A stretch of 18,566 bases of DNA from assembly GCA_964490005.1 (NCBI GenBank), contig CAZBBB010000058.1:1-18566 (forward strand). Reading direction: 5' to 3'. Shown here one piece after another: positions 1 through 7,865 of this stretch. The number at the start of each line of letters is the position of its first letter. Position 1 is the stretch's first letter. The position numbers and the translations under genes were made by a program. The notes under the pieces are model-generated. The model ran no database searches. It was not told the origin of the DNA and was given only the letters and a program-made list of their open reading frames with translations. The DNA is from CAZBBB01 sp964490005 (GTDB taxonomy: Bacteria; Planctomycetota; B15-G4).

Positions 1-109
1 CTGAGGCCGGACGCCGCGGCGGCGCGCGAGGCGCGGCGGCGCGCGCGAAGACCCGGCGGGGCGCGCGAGCGCTTTCGGCGCGGGGCGCCCGCACGCTAGG
101 CTGCGCGCC
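1..109. other. Left-edge region, no gene assigned
   Basis: Very GC-rich sequence before the first supported gene. One plus-strand frame is open from base 1 to a TAG at 97-99 and could be the tail of a gene starting outside the window, but its translation is only Ala/Arg/Gly-rich low-complexity sequence, so I do not call a gene. The bases TAGGCT at 97-102 may serve as a -10 box for the next gene. Confidence 0.3.
97..102 (+). promoter_or_regulatory. Possible -10 box just upstream of the dehydrogenase gene
   Basis: TAGGCT, preceded by GC as in the GCTAGAAT boxes elsewhere in the window, ends 7 nt before the ATG at 110. A weak T-rich candidate for a -35 (TTTCGG, 73-78) lies 18 nt upstream. If it is used, the transcript would begin at or next to the start codon (leaderless), which would fit the lack of an obvious Shine-Dalgarno sequence there. 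The evidence is only motif resemblance and position. Confidence 0.3.
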
Positions 110-1255
110 ATGAAGACGCTCATCCTCGGGGGCGGCATGGTCGGCTCGGCCATGGCCATGGACCTGTGCGCCGACGCGGGCGCGCTCGTGACGGTCGCCG
201 ACGCGCGGCAGGGCGCGCTCGACGCGCTCGCCGCGCGCCTGCCCGTGAAGACGGTGCGGGCCGACCTCTCCGACCCGGCCCTCGTCACGCGCCTGGCGCG
301 CGAGCACGACGTGGTGCTCGGCGCGCTCGCCAGCGTGCTCGGGCTGCCGACGCTGGCCGCCGTGATCGCCGCCGGCCGGCCCTACTGCGACATCAGTTTC
401 ATGGCCGACGACGCGCGGCAGCTGCACGAGCAGGCGGTGGCGGCCGGCGTCTGCGCGGTCGTCGACTGCGGCGTCGCGCCGGGCCTCTCGAACATGCTCT
501 GCGGCCATGCGGCCGCGACGCTCGACCCCTGCCGCGAACTCGAGATCCTCGTGGGCGGCCTGCCCGCCGAGCGGCGCTGGCCCTGGGAGTACAAGGCCGG
601 CTTCGCGCCGCACGACGTGATCGAGGAGTACGTGCGCCCCTCGCGGCTCGTCGAGGACGGACGGATCGTCGTGCGCGAGGCGCTCTCCGAAGCCGAGCGC
701 GTCGACTTCCCGGGCGTCGGCACGCTCGAGGCCTTCAACACCGACGGCCTGCGCAGCCTCGCGTACACGCTGAACGTGCCGCGGATGCGCGAGAAGACCA
801 TGCGCTACCCCGGCCACATCGGGCTCATGGCCGTGCTGCGCGCGGCCGGCTTCTTCGGCAAGGAGCCGATCACGGTGGGCGGCGTGCAGGTGCGGCCGCT
901 CGACGTCACGGCCGCGCTCATGTTCCCGCAGTGGACCTTCGAGGAGGGCGAGGCCGACCTCACGATCATGCGCGTGAGCGCGGTCGGCCGGCGCGCCGGG
1001 CGCGAGCTGCGCCTCGTCTGGGACCTGCGCGACGACTACGACCCCGAGACGCGCACGCGCAGCATGTCGCGCACGACGGCCTTCCCGGCGACGATCACCG
1101 CGCGCTGGCTGGCGAGCGGCCGCTTCGCGCGGCCGGGCGTGCACCCGCCCGAGGTGCTGGGCGCCGTGCCGGGCCTGCTCGACGCGATGCTGGCCGAACT
1201 GGCGACGCGCAACGTGCGCGTGACGGCGCGCGAGCAGCCGCTGCCCGCCGGCTGA
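110..1255 (+). CDS. Saccharopine dehydrogenase family oxidoreductase
   Basis: A 381-residue soluble protein. It opens with a Rossmann nucleotide-binding motif (GGGMVG at residues 7-12, after a beta strand MKTLIL) and an acidic residue near the end of the second strand (VADA, about 29-32), typical of NAD(P)-dependent saccharopine dehydrogenase/lysine 6-dehydrogenase-like enzymes. The segment VDCGVAPGLSNML (about 119-131) and the later FNTDGLRSL (about 209-217) match the general pattern of this family, and the length is usual for it. Known members oxidise or reductively form secondary amines of amino acids; the actual substrate here cannot be told. The ATG at 110 is chosen because it directly begins the Rossmann strand. 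The next gene, a symporter, follows after 6 bases and is probably co-transcribed, so uptake and oxidation of the same amino-acid-like compound is possible (inference). Confidence 0.85.
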   Translation: MKTLILGGGMVGSAMAMDLCADAGALVTVADARQGALDALAARLPVKTVRADLSDPALVTRLAREHDVVLGALASVLGLPTLAAVIAAGRPYCDISFMADDARQLHEQAVAAGVCAVVDCGVAPGLSNMLCGHAAATLDPCRELEILVGGLPAERRWPWEYKAGFAPHDVIEEYVRPSRLVEDGRIVVREALSEAERVDFPGVGTLEAFNTDGLRSLAYTLNVPRMREKTMRYPGHIGLMAVLRAAGFFGKEPITVGGVQVRPLDVTAALMFPQWTFEEGEADLTIMRVSAVGRRAGRELRLVWDLRDDYDPETRTRSMSRTTAFPATITARWLASGRFARPGVHPPEVLGAVPGLLDAMLAELATRNVRVTAREQPLPAG

Positions 1256-1261
1256 GCCGCC

Positions 1262-2647
1262 GTGCTGCTCGCCGGCGTCCTGGCCTTCGTCGTCGCGCAG
1301 CTCGTCGTCGGCCTCGTCGTCTCGCGGCGCATCGCGACCGAGGACGACTACCTCGTCGCCGGCCGCCGCATCGGACCGCTGTTCTGCGCGATGTCGATCT
1401 TCGCGACCTGGTTCGGCGCCGAGTCCTGCGTGGGGGCCGCCGGTCAGATCTACGAGCACGGCCTGACGCGCACGTCGGTCGAGCCCTTCGCCTACGGCGC
1501 CTGCCTGCTGCTGGCGGGCCTGCTCTTCGCGCGGGCCCTGTGGCGCACGGGCATCACCACGCTGGCGGACCTGCACCGGCGGCGCTACGGCCCGGGCATC
1601 GAGCGCCTGGCGGCGCTGCTGCTCATCCCGACCTCGGTGCTGTGGGCGGCGGCGCAGGTGCGCGCCTTCGGCCACGTGCTCGAGACGAGTTCGGCGCTCG
1701 ACTTCGAGGCCGCGCTGGCGATCGCCGCCCTCATCGCGATCGCGTACACCGTCGCGGGCGGACTGCTGGCCGACATCTACACCGACGTCGTGCAGGGCGC
1801 GCTGCTCGTGGGCGGGCTGGGGGCGCTGCTGCTCGCGGTCGTCGGCGAGCTGGGCGGCGCGGGCGCGACGCTGGCGGCGCTCGACCTGCCGGCGCTGTTC
1901 GCGGTCGACCCGGCCGGGCCCGACCTGCTGGCGACGATCGAAGCCTGGGCGGTGCCCATCTGCGGCTCGGTCGTCGCGCAGGAGGTCGTCTCGCGCATGC
2001 TCGCGGCGCGTTCGCCGGAGGTGGCTCGCGGCGCGACGCTGGCCGGCGGGGCGGCCTATCTGCTCGTCGGCCTGGTGCCCGTCACGCTCGGGCTGCTGGG
2101 CGCGCGCCTGCTGCCGGGGCTGGACGACCCCGAGAAGCTGCTGCCCGAGCTGGCGCGCACGCGGCTGTCGCGCTTCGAGTACGTCGTGTTCGCCGGGGCG
2201 CTGGTGTCGGCGATCCTCTCGACCGTCGACAGCACGCTGCTCGTGGCCTCCTCGCTGCTCTCGCGCAATCTCGTGCTGGCGGGCCGGCCGGCGGCCGACG
2301 AGCGGCGGCGGCTGGCGGTGGCGCGCTGGGGCGTGGCGGGTTTCGGCCTGCTCGCCTGGGCGCTGGCGCACGGCGCCGAGGGGGTCTTCGCGCTCGTCGA
2401 GGAGGCCTCGGCCTTCGGCAGCGCCGGCATCCTCGTGATCACCGTCGCGGCGCTCTGCGGGGTGCGCGGCGGGGCGCGGGCGGCGGGCGGCGCCCTGCTG
2501 GCCGGGGTGGTGGCGTGGCTCGTCGGCGCCCACGTGCTGGCGCTCGCCCACCCGTATCTGGTCTCGCTCGGAGCGGCCTGCGCCGGATTCGCGCTCGGGG
2601 CGCTGCTCGACCGCGGCGCGCGCGGCGGCACAATGGCCCGCGCATGA
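1262..2647 (+). CDS. Sodium:solute symporter (SSS family)
   Basis: A 461-residue integral membrane protein with about a dozen hydrophobic segments spread along its length. The N-terminal part carries the pattern typical of the solute:sodium symporter family: a first helix, then EDDYLVAGRRIGP (about 28-40), then a helix with ATWFGAES. The conserved helix STVDSTLLVASSLLSRNL (about 320-337) corresponds to the SSS region that contributes to the Na2 sodium site. The substrate is unknown. The start is taken as GTG 1262, six bases after the stop of the dehydrogenase gene, because it begins the first membrane helix; no convincing Shine-Dalgarno sequence is seen, consistent with translational coupling. 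Its stop overlaps the next start as ATGA (2644-2647). The window suggests a three-gene operon. Confidence 0.88.
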   Translation: MLLAGVLAFVVAQLVVGLVVSRRIATEDDYLVAGRRIGPLFCAMSIFATWFGAESCVGAAGQIYEHGLTRTSVEPFAYGACLLLAGLLFARALWRTGITTLADLHRRRYGPGIERLAALLLIPTSVLWAAAQVRAFGHVLETSSALDFEAALAIAALIAIAYTVAGGLLADIYTDVVQGALLVGGLGALLLAVVGELGGAGATLAALDLPALFAVDPAGPDLLATIEAWAVPICGSVVAQEVVSRMLAARSPEVARGATLAGGAAYLLVGLVPVTLGLLGARLLPGLDDPEKLLPELARTRLSRFEYVVFAGALVSAILSTVDSTLLVASSLLSRNLVLAGRPAADERRRLAVARWGVAGFGLLAWALAHGAEGVFALVEEASAFGSAGILVITVAALCGVRGGARAAGGALLAGVVAWLVGAHVLALAHPYLVSLGAACAGFALGALLDRGARGGTMARA

Positions 2648-4917
2648 GCGAGGCGTCAGGGCACGGTCGACGGACGGCGCGCGGGGGCCAGTCGCGGTGC
2701 GCCTTCGCGCTGGCGCTCGCGCTGGCGGCCGGTTGCGGAGAGCCCTCGCGGAGCGCGGGCGAGCCGACGGGGAGCGCGGCCGCGGGCGCGGGGCTCGCTC
2801 CGGCCGGCGGGCAGGCGCGCATGCACGCGCAGCTCGCGCGCATCGCGGAGGCCGTGATCCCCGACAACCGCTTCCTCGGCACGGCCGAAGTCGACGCGCT
2901 GCGGGCCGAGTTGGCGAGCCTGCCTGCGACCGGCTGGCCCGAGCAGCGCATCGACCTGCACGTGCGCATCGCGGCCAACGTGCTGCGCCTCGGCGAGCCC
3001 GAACGCGCGCTCGAGCACCTCGCGGCGGCCGAGCCGCTGCTGCCGCTGCTGGCGGAGGACGAGCGCGCGCGCGCCACGATCCCGCTGCTGTTCACGCTCG
3101 GGCTGGCCAACCTGCGCTGGGCCGAGACGGTCAATTGCGTCGCCTGCCACACGCCCGAGAGCTGCCTGCTGCCCATTCGCGGCGGCGGCCTGCACGTCGA
3201 CGAGCGCGGTTCGCGCGGCGCGATGGCGGCCTTCGTGCGCCTGCTCGAGTACCCGCGCACGCCGGAACCGATGGCGCTCGTGGCGCGCTGGCTGCTCAAC
3301 CTCGCGGCCATGACGGTCGGCGAGCACCCACAGGGCGTGCCGGAGGCCTGGCGCATCGACCCCGAGCTGTTCGAGCGCGGCGAGCCCTTCGCGCGCTTCC
3401 CGAACGTGGCGGCGGAGGTCGGGCTGGCGACGGTCTCGCTCAGCGGCGGCGCGGTCGTCGACGACCTCACCGGCGACGGCCTGTTCGACGTGCTCGTGTC
3501 CGACTGGGCCTACGATCGCCCCACGCGCCTGTTTCGCGGCACGCCCGAGGGCCGCTTCGTCGAGGCCACGGAGCAGGCCGGGCTGACGGGGCAGCTCGGC
3601 GGGCTCAACCTGATCCACGGCGACGTCGACGGCGACGGCGATCTCGACGTGTTCATCCTGCGCGGGGCGTGGTTCGACGCGCTGGGCCGGCACCCCAACT
3701 CGCTGCTGCTCAACGAGGGCGGCGGGCGCTTCGTCGACGTGACCTTCGAGGCCGGCCTGGCCGAGCCGGCCTACCCGAGTCAGGCCGGCGCCTTCGCCGA
3801 CTACGACGGCGACGGCGACCTCGACCTGTTCGTGGGCAACGAGGCCGGTCCGCGCAGCAGCTTTCCCTCGCAACTGTTCCGCAACGACGGCACGGGACGC
3901 TTCACCGACGTGGCGGCCGCGGCCGGCGTGCAGAACTTCCGCTTCGCGAAGGGCGCCAGCTGGGGCGACTACGACGACGACGGGCACATCGACCTGTACG
4001 TGAGCAATCTCGGCGCCGACAACCGGCTGTACCGCAATCTCGGCGACGGCCGCTTCGAGGATGTCGCGCCGGCGCTCGGCGTGACCGGGCCGCAGCTCAG
4101 CTTCCCCTGCTGGTTCTTCGACTACGACAACGACGGGCGGCTCGACCTGTACGTGGCGGCCTACGTCGAGGACACCGCGCAGGTCGTGGCGAGCTTCCTC
4201 GGCCGGCCGCACGCGGCGCCGTCGGGGCGGCTGTACCGCAACGACGGCCGCGGCGGCTTCTCCGACGTGACCGAAGCGGCCGGGCTCGGGCGGCTCTCGA
4301 CGACCATGGGCGCCAACTTCGGCGACCTCGACGACGACGGCTGGCTCGACCTCTATCTCGGGACGGGCTACCCCGCCTACGAGGCGCTCATGCCCAACGT
4401 GATGTACAGGAACCGCGGCGACGGCACCTTCGCCGACGTCTCGGTGGCCGGCGGCTTCGGGAACCTGCAGAAGGGGCACGCGGTGGTCTTCGCCGACATC
4501 GACGGCGACGGCGACCAGGACGTGTTCGAGCAGATGGGTGGGGCCTTCCGCGGCGACCAGTACGCCGACGTGCTGTACCGCAATCCCGGCACGGACCGCG
4601 CGTCGCTCGCGCTGCGTCTCGTCGGACGGCACGCGAACCGGTCGGCCTTCGGCGCGCGCGTCACGGCGCGCTTCACGGAGGCCGACGGCAGGCCGCGATC
4701 GGTGCACCGGCAGGTGCCCTCGACGGGCACCTTCGGCAGCAACCCGCTCGCCCTGCACCTCGGGCTCGGCACGGCGCGCGGGCAGGTCGCCGTGGAGGTG
4801 CGCTGGCCCGGGCCCGGGAACGAGCGCAGCGAGGTCGTGCTGCTCCCCGGGCGCAGCTACGAACTGCACCAGGGCGAGGACGAGGCGCGCGTGCTGCGGG
4901 ACCTCACGGCGCGCTGA
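2644..4917 (+). CDS. FG-GAP/ASPIC-UnbV (CRTAC1-like) lipoprotein with CxxCH motif
   Basis: A 757-residue exported protein. A lipoprotein signal peptide is visible (hydrophobic run ending LAAGC, Cys31). Residues about 60-260 are helical and TPR-like and include NCVACH (Cys165, Cys168, His169), a class I c-type haem-binding signature, followed by another Cys at 174. Seven calcium-binding FG-GAP/VCBS motifs of the form DxDxDGxxD follow, at about residues 273, 328, 385, 441, 493, 561 and 618, consistent with a seven-bladed integrin-type propeller. The C-terminal ASPIC/UnbV domain (about 667-743) contains GARV and HLGLG. The start is ATG 2644, overlapping the symporter stop by 4 nt. The protein should sit on the outer face of a membrane. 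Its function is unknown; such proteins are abundant in Planctomycetota and Acidobacteria. Whether haem is bound is uncertain, because the motif lies in a conserved stretch of the family rather than in a clear cytochrome fold. Confidence 0.85.
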   Translation: MSEASGHGRRTARGGQSRCAFALALALAAGCGEPSRSAGEPTGSAAAGAGLAPAGGQARMHAQLARIAEAVIPDNRFLGTAEVDALRAELASLPATGWPEQRIDLHVRIAANVLRLGEPERALEHLAAAEPLLPLLAEDERARATIPLLFTLGLANLRWAETVNCVACHTPESCLLPIRGGGLHVDERGSRGAMAAFVRLLEYPRTPEPMALVARWLLNLAAMTVGEHPQGVPEAWRIDPELFERGEPFARFPNVAAEVGLATVSLSGGAVVDDLTGDGLFDVLVSDWAYDRPTRLFRGTPEGRFVEATEQAGLTGQLGGLNLIHGDVDGDGDLDVFILRGAWFDALGRHPNSLLLNEGGGRFVDVTFEAGLAEPAYPSQAGAFADYDGDGDLDLFVGNEAGPRSSFPSQLFRNDGTGRFTDVAAAAGVQNFRFAKGASWGDYDDDGHIDLYVSNLGADNRLYRNLGDGRFEDVAPALGVTGPQLSFPCWFFDYDNDGRLDLYVAAYVEDTAQVVASFLGRPHAAPSGRLYRNDGRGGFSDVTEAAGLGRLSTTMGANFGDLDDDGWLDLYLGTGYPAYEALMPNVMYRNRGDGTFADVSVAGGFGNLQKGHAVVFADIDGDGDQDVFEQMGGAFRGDQYADVLYRNPGTDRASLALRLVGRHANRSAFGARVTARFTEADGRPRSVHRQVPSTGTFGSNPLALHLGLGTARGQVAVEVRWPGPGNERSEVVLLPGRSYELHQGEDEARVLRDLTAR

Positions 4918-4932
4918 GCGCCGCGCCGCTCC

Positions 4933-5421
4933 TCAGCGCACGCGCTCGTAGCGGCCGCGTTCGAGCCGCTTGAAGCGGTCGTCGCGCGCGAGCGTGTTCG
5001 CGACCATCATCGCGAAGTTGCGCGCGTTGGAGACGTAGCCGTTGGCGAGCACGATCTTGGAGACCTCGGCCGGCGTTACGGTGGCCCGCACCTCGACGGC
5101 CATGGCGATGGCGTCGGCGAGGCTGACGGAATTCTTGGCGCGCGGGCGCCGCGGCGCGCCGCTCGTCCGTCCGCGCGGCTTGGACACGGCCGTGCGTACG
5201 CCGACGCCGGAGGCGCCGCCGAGCTGCAGGATCTCGGCCTCGACGGCGCGCAACTGCTCGCGCAGGCTGTCGCGCCTGGCCTGGAGCTTGGCGACGGCCT
5301 TGCGCCGCCGCACGAGTTCCTCCTGCAGCTCGGTGGTCGAGAGCAGGTTGAGGTCGGGGGCCGGTTCGGCCGGGCGCTCGCGCCGGTTCTGGCCGTTGGA
5401 CGTCTCGGGGACGGGCGTCAT
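4933..5421 (-). CDS. Small basic coiled-coil/winged-helix protein, downstream paralog
   Basis: A 162-residue protein on the minus strand. Residues about 27-67 form a predicted coiled coil (STTELQEELVRRRKAVAKLQ and onward). Residues 78-97 are a basic linker rich in Arg, Lys and Pro. Residues about 98-162 form a compact domain (SLADAIAMAVE, TPAEVSKIVLANGYV, NFAMMVANTL, RFKRLERGRYERV) that resembles the small winged-helix domain seen in many planctomycete proteins. It aligns by eye along its length with the next gene upstream. A DNA-binding or nucleoid-associated role is inferred. The ATG at 5421 is chosen, but a GTG at 5430, overlapping the upstream stop as GTGA, would add three residues and give classic translational coupling. 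It converges on the propeller lipoprotein gene with a 15-base gap. Confidence 0.75.
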   Translation of the reverse strand: MTPVPETSNGQNRRERPAEPAPDLNLLSTTELQEELVRRRKAVAKLQARRDSLREQLRAVEAEILQLGGASGVGVRTAVSKPRGRTSGAPRRPRAKNSVSLADAIAMAVEVRATVTPAEVSKIVLANGYVSNARNFAMMVANTLARDDRFKRLERGRYERVR

Positions 5422-5426
5422 CGTCT

Positions 5427-5837
5427 TCACGAGACCCGCTTGTACTGGCCGCGCGCCTGCCGCTTGAAGCGCTTGTCCTTGCCGAGCGCGTTGCTGACGA
5501 GCATGCCGAAGTTGCTGGAGCTCGACTTGTAGCCGGTGCTGCGCGCGGCGGCGGCGGCCTTGGCGGGCGTGATCACCGCGCCGACCTTGATGACCTTGCA
5601 GATCGCGTCGGGCAGGCTGATCGCGTTCTTCGCGCGGCGGCGCGTCTTGCGGGCGGCGCGGCGGCCGCGCGTCGCGGCGACCGGCGCGGCGCCGACGCCC
5701 AGCGATCCGAGTTCGGCGTCGAGCGCCGCGAGCTGCTTGGCGAGCTTGGCGCGCTTGGCGGCGAGGCGCTGGGCGCCCCGTTCGCGGCGCACGAGTTCCT
5801 GGCGGAGGCGGACGGTGGAGATGCTCTTGAGAGCCAT
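5427..5837 (-). CDS. Small basic coiled-coil/winged-helix protein, upstream paralog
   Basis: A 136-residue, strongly basic protein. It has an N-terminal coiled coil (about 5-47, beginning STVRLRQELVRRERGAQRL), a basic linker (about 57-70, TRGRRAARKTRRRA) and a C-terminal winged-helix-like domain (about 71-136: AISLPDAICKVIKVG, SSNFGMLVSNAL, RFKRQARGQYKRV). The same three-part layout and many identical residues are shared with the downstream gene, so the pair arose by tandem duplication. The start is set at ATG 5837 because the coiled-coil homology begins there; an AAGGAT about 11 nt upstream could be the ribosome-binding site. Longer in-frame extensions upstream cross the promoter region and look non-coding. 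The role is probably DNA binding or chromosome organisation (inference). Confidence 0.75.
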   Translation of the reverse strand: MALKSISTVRLRQELVRRERGAQRLAAKRAKLAKQLAALDAELGSLGVGAAPVAATRGRRAARKTRRRAKNAISLPDAICKVIKVGAVITPAKAAAAARSTGYKSSSSNFGMLVSNALGKDKRFKRQARGQYKRVS

Positions 5838-6077
5838 GGGCGTCGTGGATCCTTCGGGAGGCGTCGAGTGAGTGTGTTGCCGAACTCGCCCGGAACGCGG
5901 GCGCGTGGTTCTGCGGATCCACGGCACGCCGCGGCGAGATCGGTTGCGATCCATGGATTGTATGAAACACACAATCGGCGATCAATCGATTGGGGAAGCT
6001 GCACAATCCGGCGCGGAAGGGGCCGCAGCGCCCATTTTCACTCCAGCGGCCGGCCCGCTCGCGCCGATGGAGGCCGC
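5838..6077. other. Divergent intergenic region with AT-rich patch
   Basis: The 240 bases between the two divergent transcription units hold the minus-strand promoter at 5957-5985. A weaker plus-strand pair for the glycosyltransferase gene may be TTGTAT (5958-5963), 17 bases, ATCAAT (5981-5986), interleaved with the minus-strand promoter. GGAGG at 6069-6073 is a good ribosome-binding site for the ATG at 6078. Confidence 0.45.
5957..5985 (-). promoter_or_regulatory. Sigma-70-type promoter for the coiled-coil/winged-helix pair
   Basis: Read on the minus strand: TTGATC (5985-5980), a 17-base spacer, then TACAAT (5962-5957). This is the best sigma-70-like promoter in the window and lies in its most AT-rich patch. 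It would give a leader of roughly 110 nt before the ATG at 5837. A 10-base palindrome ATCCATGGAT (5949-5958) overlaps the -10 box and AATCGATT (5984-5991) abuts the -35 box; both could be operator sites, possibly for autoregulation (inference). Confidence 0.6.
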
Positions 6078-7799
6078 ATGACGACGGGCATGCGTGCGCG
6101 GCTGGCCCTCGGAGTCCTGCTGGTCCTCACGCTGCTCACGTGGGGGCAGGGGCTGTCGGCACCGTACGTGTTCGACGACATCGAGACGATCCGCGACAAC
6201 CCGCACGTGCGGACGCTCTGGCCGCCGCTCGTGCCGCTCACCGCGCCGCCGCAGTCGCCGGTCGCCGGGCGCCCGGTGGCCTCGCTCTCGCTCTCGCTCA
6301 ATCACGCCCTCACCGGACTCGACGTGCGCGGCTTCCGCGCCTTCAGCGTCCTGTGCCACCTGCTCAACGTCGTGCTCGTCTGGTCGCTGCTGCGCCGCCT
6401 GCTGCGCCTGCCGCGCCTCGCTCCGCTCGCCGGCGGCGCCGTCGACGGGCTGGCGCTCGCCTGCGCCGCGCTGTTCGCGCTGCACCCGCTGCAGTCGGAG
6501 GCCGTGACCTACCTCACGCAGCGCACCGAATTGCTCGTCACGCTGTTCCTGCTCGCCACGCTGCGCTTCTCGCTCGAGGGCCTGCTGGCGCGCGAGGGGC
6601 GGCGCTGGTTCGGGCTCGCGGTGCTCGCCTGCGTGCTCGGCATGGGCAGCAAGGAGGTCATGGTCGGCGCGCCGCTGGCCGTGCTGCTCATGGACCGCGC
6701 CTTCGTCTCGGGCAGCTTCGGCGCGGCGCTGCGCGGACGGCCGCGCTTCTACGCCGCGCTGGCCGGGTGCTGGCTCGTGCTGCTCGCGCTGATGATCGGC
6801 GGGCCGCGCAGCGACTCGGTGGGTTTCGACCACGGCATCGGCGCCTGGGAGAACCTGCTCACGCAGAGCCAGGTGCTGGTGCGCTACCTGTCGCTGAGCG
6901 CCTGGCCCGCGGGGCTGACGCTGGCCTACGAATGGCCCGTCGTGCGCTCGCTCTCCGAGGCCTGGCCGACCTTCGCGGCGATCGCGCTGCTGTTCGCCGC
7001 GACGCTGGTGCTCGTCGCGCGCAACGCGCCGGCCGGCTTTGCCGCGGCGCTGGCCTTCCTCGTGCTGGCACCCTCCTCGAGCTTCGTCCCGATCTCGACC
7101 GAGATCGCGGCCGAGCGACGCATGTACCTGCCGCTCGCGGCGCTGGCCGCGCTGCTCGTGCTCGGCGCCTGGCGCCTGCTCGGGGCGCTCGGGGCCGTGC
7201 GCGCGCGGCTGGGAGGAGCGGCGGCGGCGGCGCTCGCGCTCGCCTGCGTGCTGGGGAGCAGCGCGCGCCTGCAGGACTGGAGCGACGAGCACGCGATCTG
7301 GAGCGACACGCTGGAGAAGGAGCCGGGCTCCTTCTACGCGCAGTGCCACTACGCCGACACGCTGCAGCGGCAGGGGGACCTCGAGGGCGCGATCGAGCGC
7401 TTCCGCTTCATCGTCGACACCACGCCCGGCTATCCCCGCGCGCGACTGTTCCTGGCCGACGCGCTCGTCGACGCCGGCCGGCTCTCCGAGTCGCTGCGCT
7501 GGTACGGCGAGGCGTCGTATCTCGACCCGGCCGACGCGGTCGTGCAGAACAACACCGGCAGCGTGCTGGCGCGGCTCGGTCGCCTCGACGAGGCCTACGC
7601 CCGCTTCCGTCGCGCGCTGGCGCTGCGCCCCGACTACGTCGACGCGCTCGCCAACCTCGCGCTCACCTGCCTCGGCACGGGCCGGATCGACGAGGCCGGC
7701 CCGCCGCTGGCGCGCGCGCTCGAACTCTGGCCCGACCATCCGCTGGCGAACGAGGTGTTCGAGCGGCTGCTCGCCGGCGGGCGGCCGGCGCCGCTCTGA
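6078..7799 (+). CDS. TMTC-like GT-C membrane glycosyltransferase with TPR repeats
   Basis: A 573-residue protein with about ten hydrophobic segments in residues 1-400 and a soluble TPR tail. FDDIETIRDNPHVR (about 32-45), just after the first helix, is the first-loop acidic motif of GT-C transferases and resembles the TMTC/O-mannosyltransferase type. ALHPLQSEAVTYLTQRTELL (about 134-153) matches the HPLQ-EAV-Y--QR signature of this TPR-containing group. Residues about 418-565 hold roughly four TPR units (for example GDLEGAIERFRFIVDTTPGY and GRLDEAYARFRRALALRPDY). It probably transfers a sugar from a lipid carrier to a protein or glycan on the outer face of the cytoplasmic membrane. The start ATG 6078 has GGAGG four bases upstream. 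The nearby sulfotransferase and glycan operon fit a surface-decoration role (inference). Confidence 0.82.
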   Translation: MTTGMRARLALGVLLVLTLLTWGQGLSAPYVFDDIETIRDNPHVRTLWPPLVPLTAPPQSPVAGRPVASLSLSLNHALTGLDVRGFRAFSVLCHLLNVVLVWSLLRRLLRLPRLAPLAGGAVDGLALACAALFALHPLQSEAVTYLTQRTELLVTLFLLATLRFSLEGLLAREGRRWFGLAVLACVLGMGSKEVMVGAPLAVLLMDRAFVSGSFGAALRGRPRFYAALAGCWLVLLALMIGGPRSDSVGFDHGIGAWENLLTQSQVLVRYLSLSAWPAGLTLAYEWPVVRSLSEAWPTFAAIALLFAATLVLVARNAPAGFAAALAFLVLAPSSSFVPISTEIAAERRMYLPLAALAALLVLGAWRLLGALGAVRARLGGAAAAALALACVLGSSARLQDWSDEHAIWSDTLEKEPGSFYAQCHYADTLQRQGDLEGAIERFRFIVDTTPGYPRARLFLADALVDAGRLSESLRWYGEASYLDPADAVVQNNTGSVLARLGRLDEAYARFRRALALRPDYVDALANLALTCLGTGRIDEAGPPLARALELWPDHPLANEVFERLLAGGRPAPL

Positions 7800-7826
7800 G
7801 CGCGGCGCCCGGCGCTCGGGCGCGGC

Positions 7827-7832
7827 TAGAAT
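7827..7832 (+). promoter_or_regulatory. TAGAAT -10-like box upstream of the sulfotransferase gene
   Basis: GCTAGAATC at 7825-7833 has the same core as boxes upstream of the minus-strand FG-GAP gene and the 14265 gene. It lies 33 bases before the GTG start at 7866, and GGAG at 7853-7856 serves as ribosome-binding site. No convincing -35 is seen. It would allow transcription independent of the gene ending at 7799. Confidence 0.45.
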
Positions 7833-7865
7833 CGCGCGGCCCGTCCGTCTCCGGAGAGCCGCCGC

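Noticed and set aside
166..2643. Long open frame on the plus strand in front of the UnbV lipoprotein, in another frame than the dehydrogenase and symporter
   Set aside because: Its translation is almost only Arg, Ala, Gly and Pro, as expected for an out-of-frame reading of GC-rich coding DNA; the true lipoprotein starts at 2644.
5838..6006. N-terminal extensions of the coiled-coil/winged-helix genes into the AT-rich region
   Set aside because: The extensions cross the best promoter of the window and share nothing with the paralog; the ATG at 5837 fits the start of homology.
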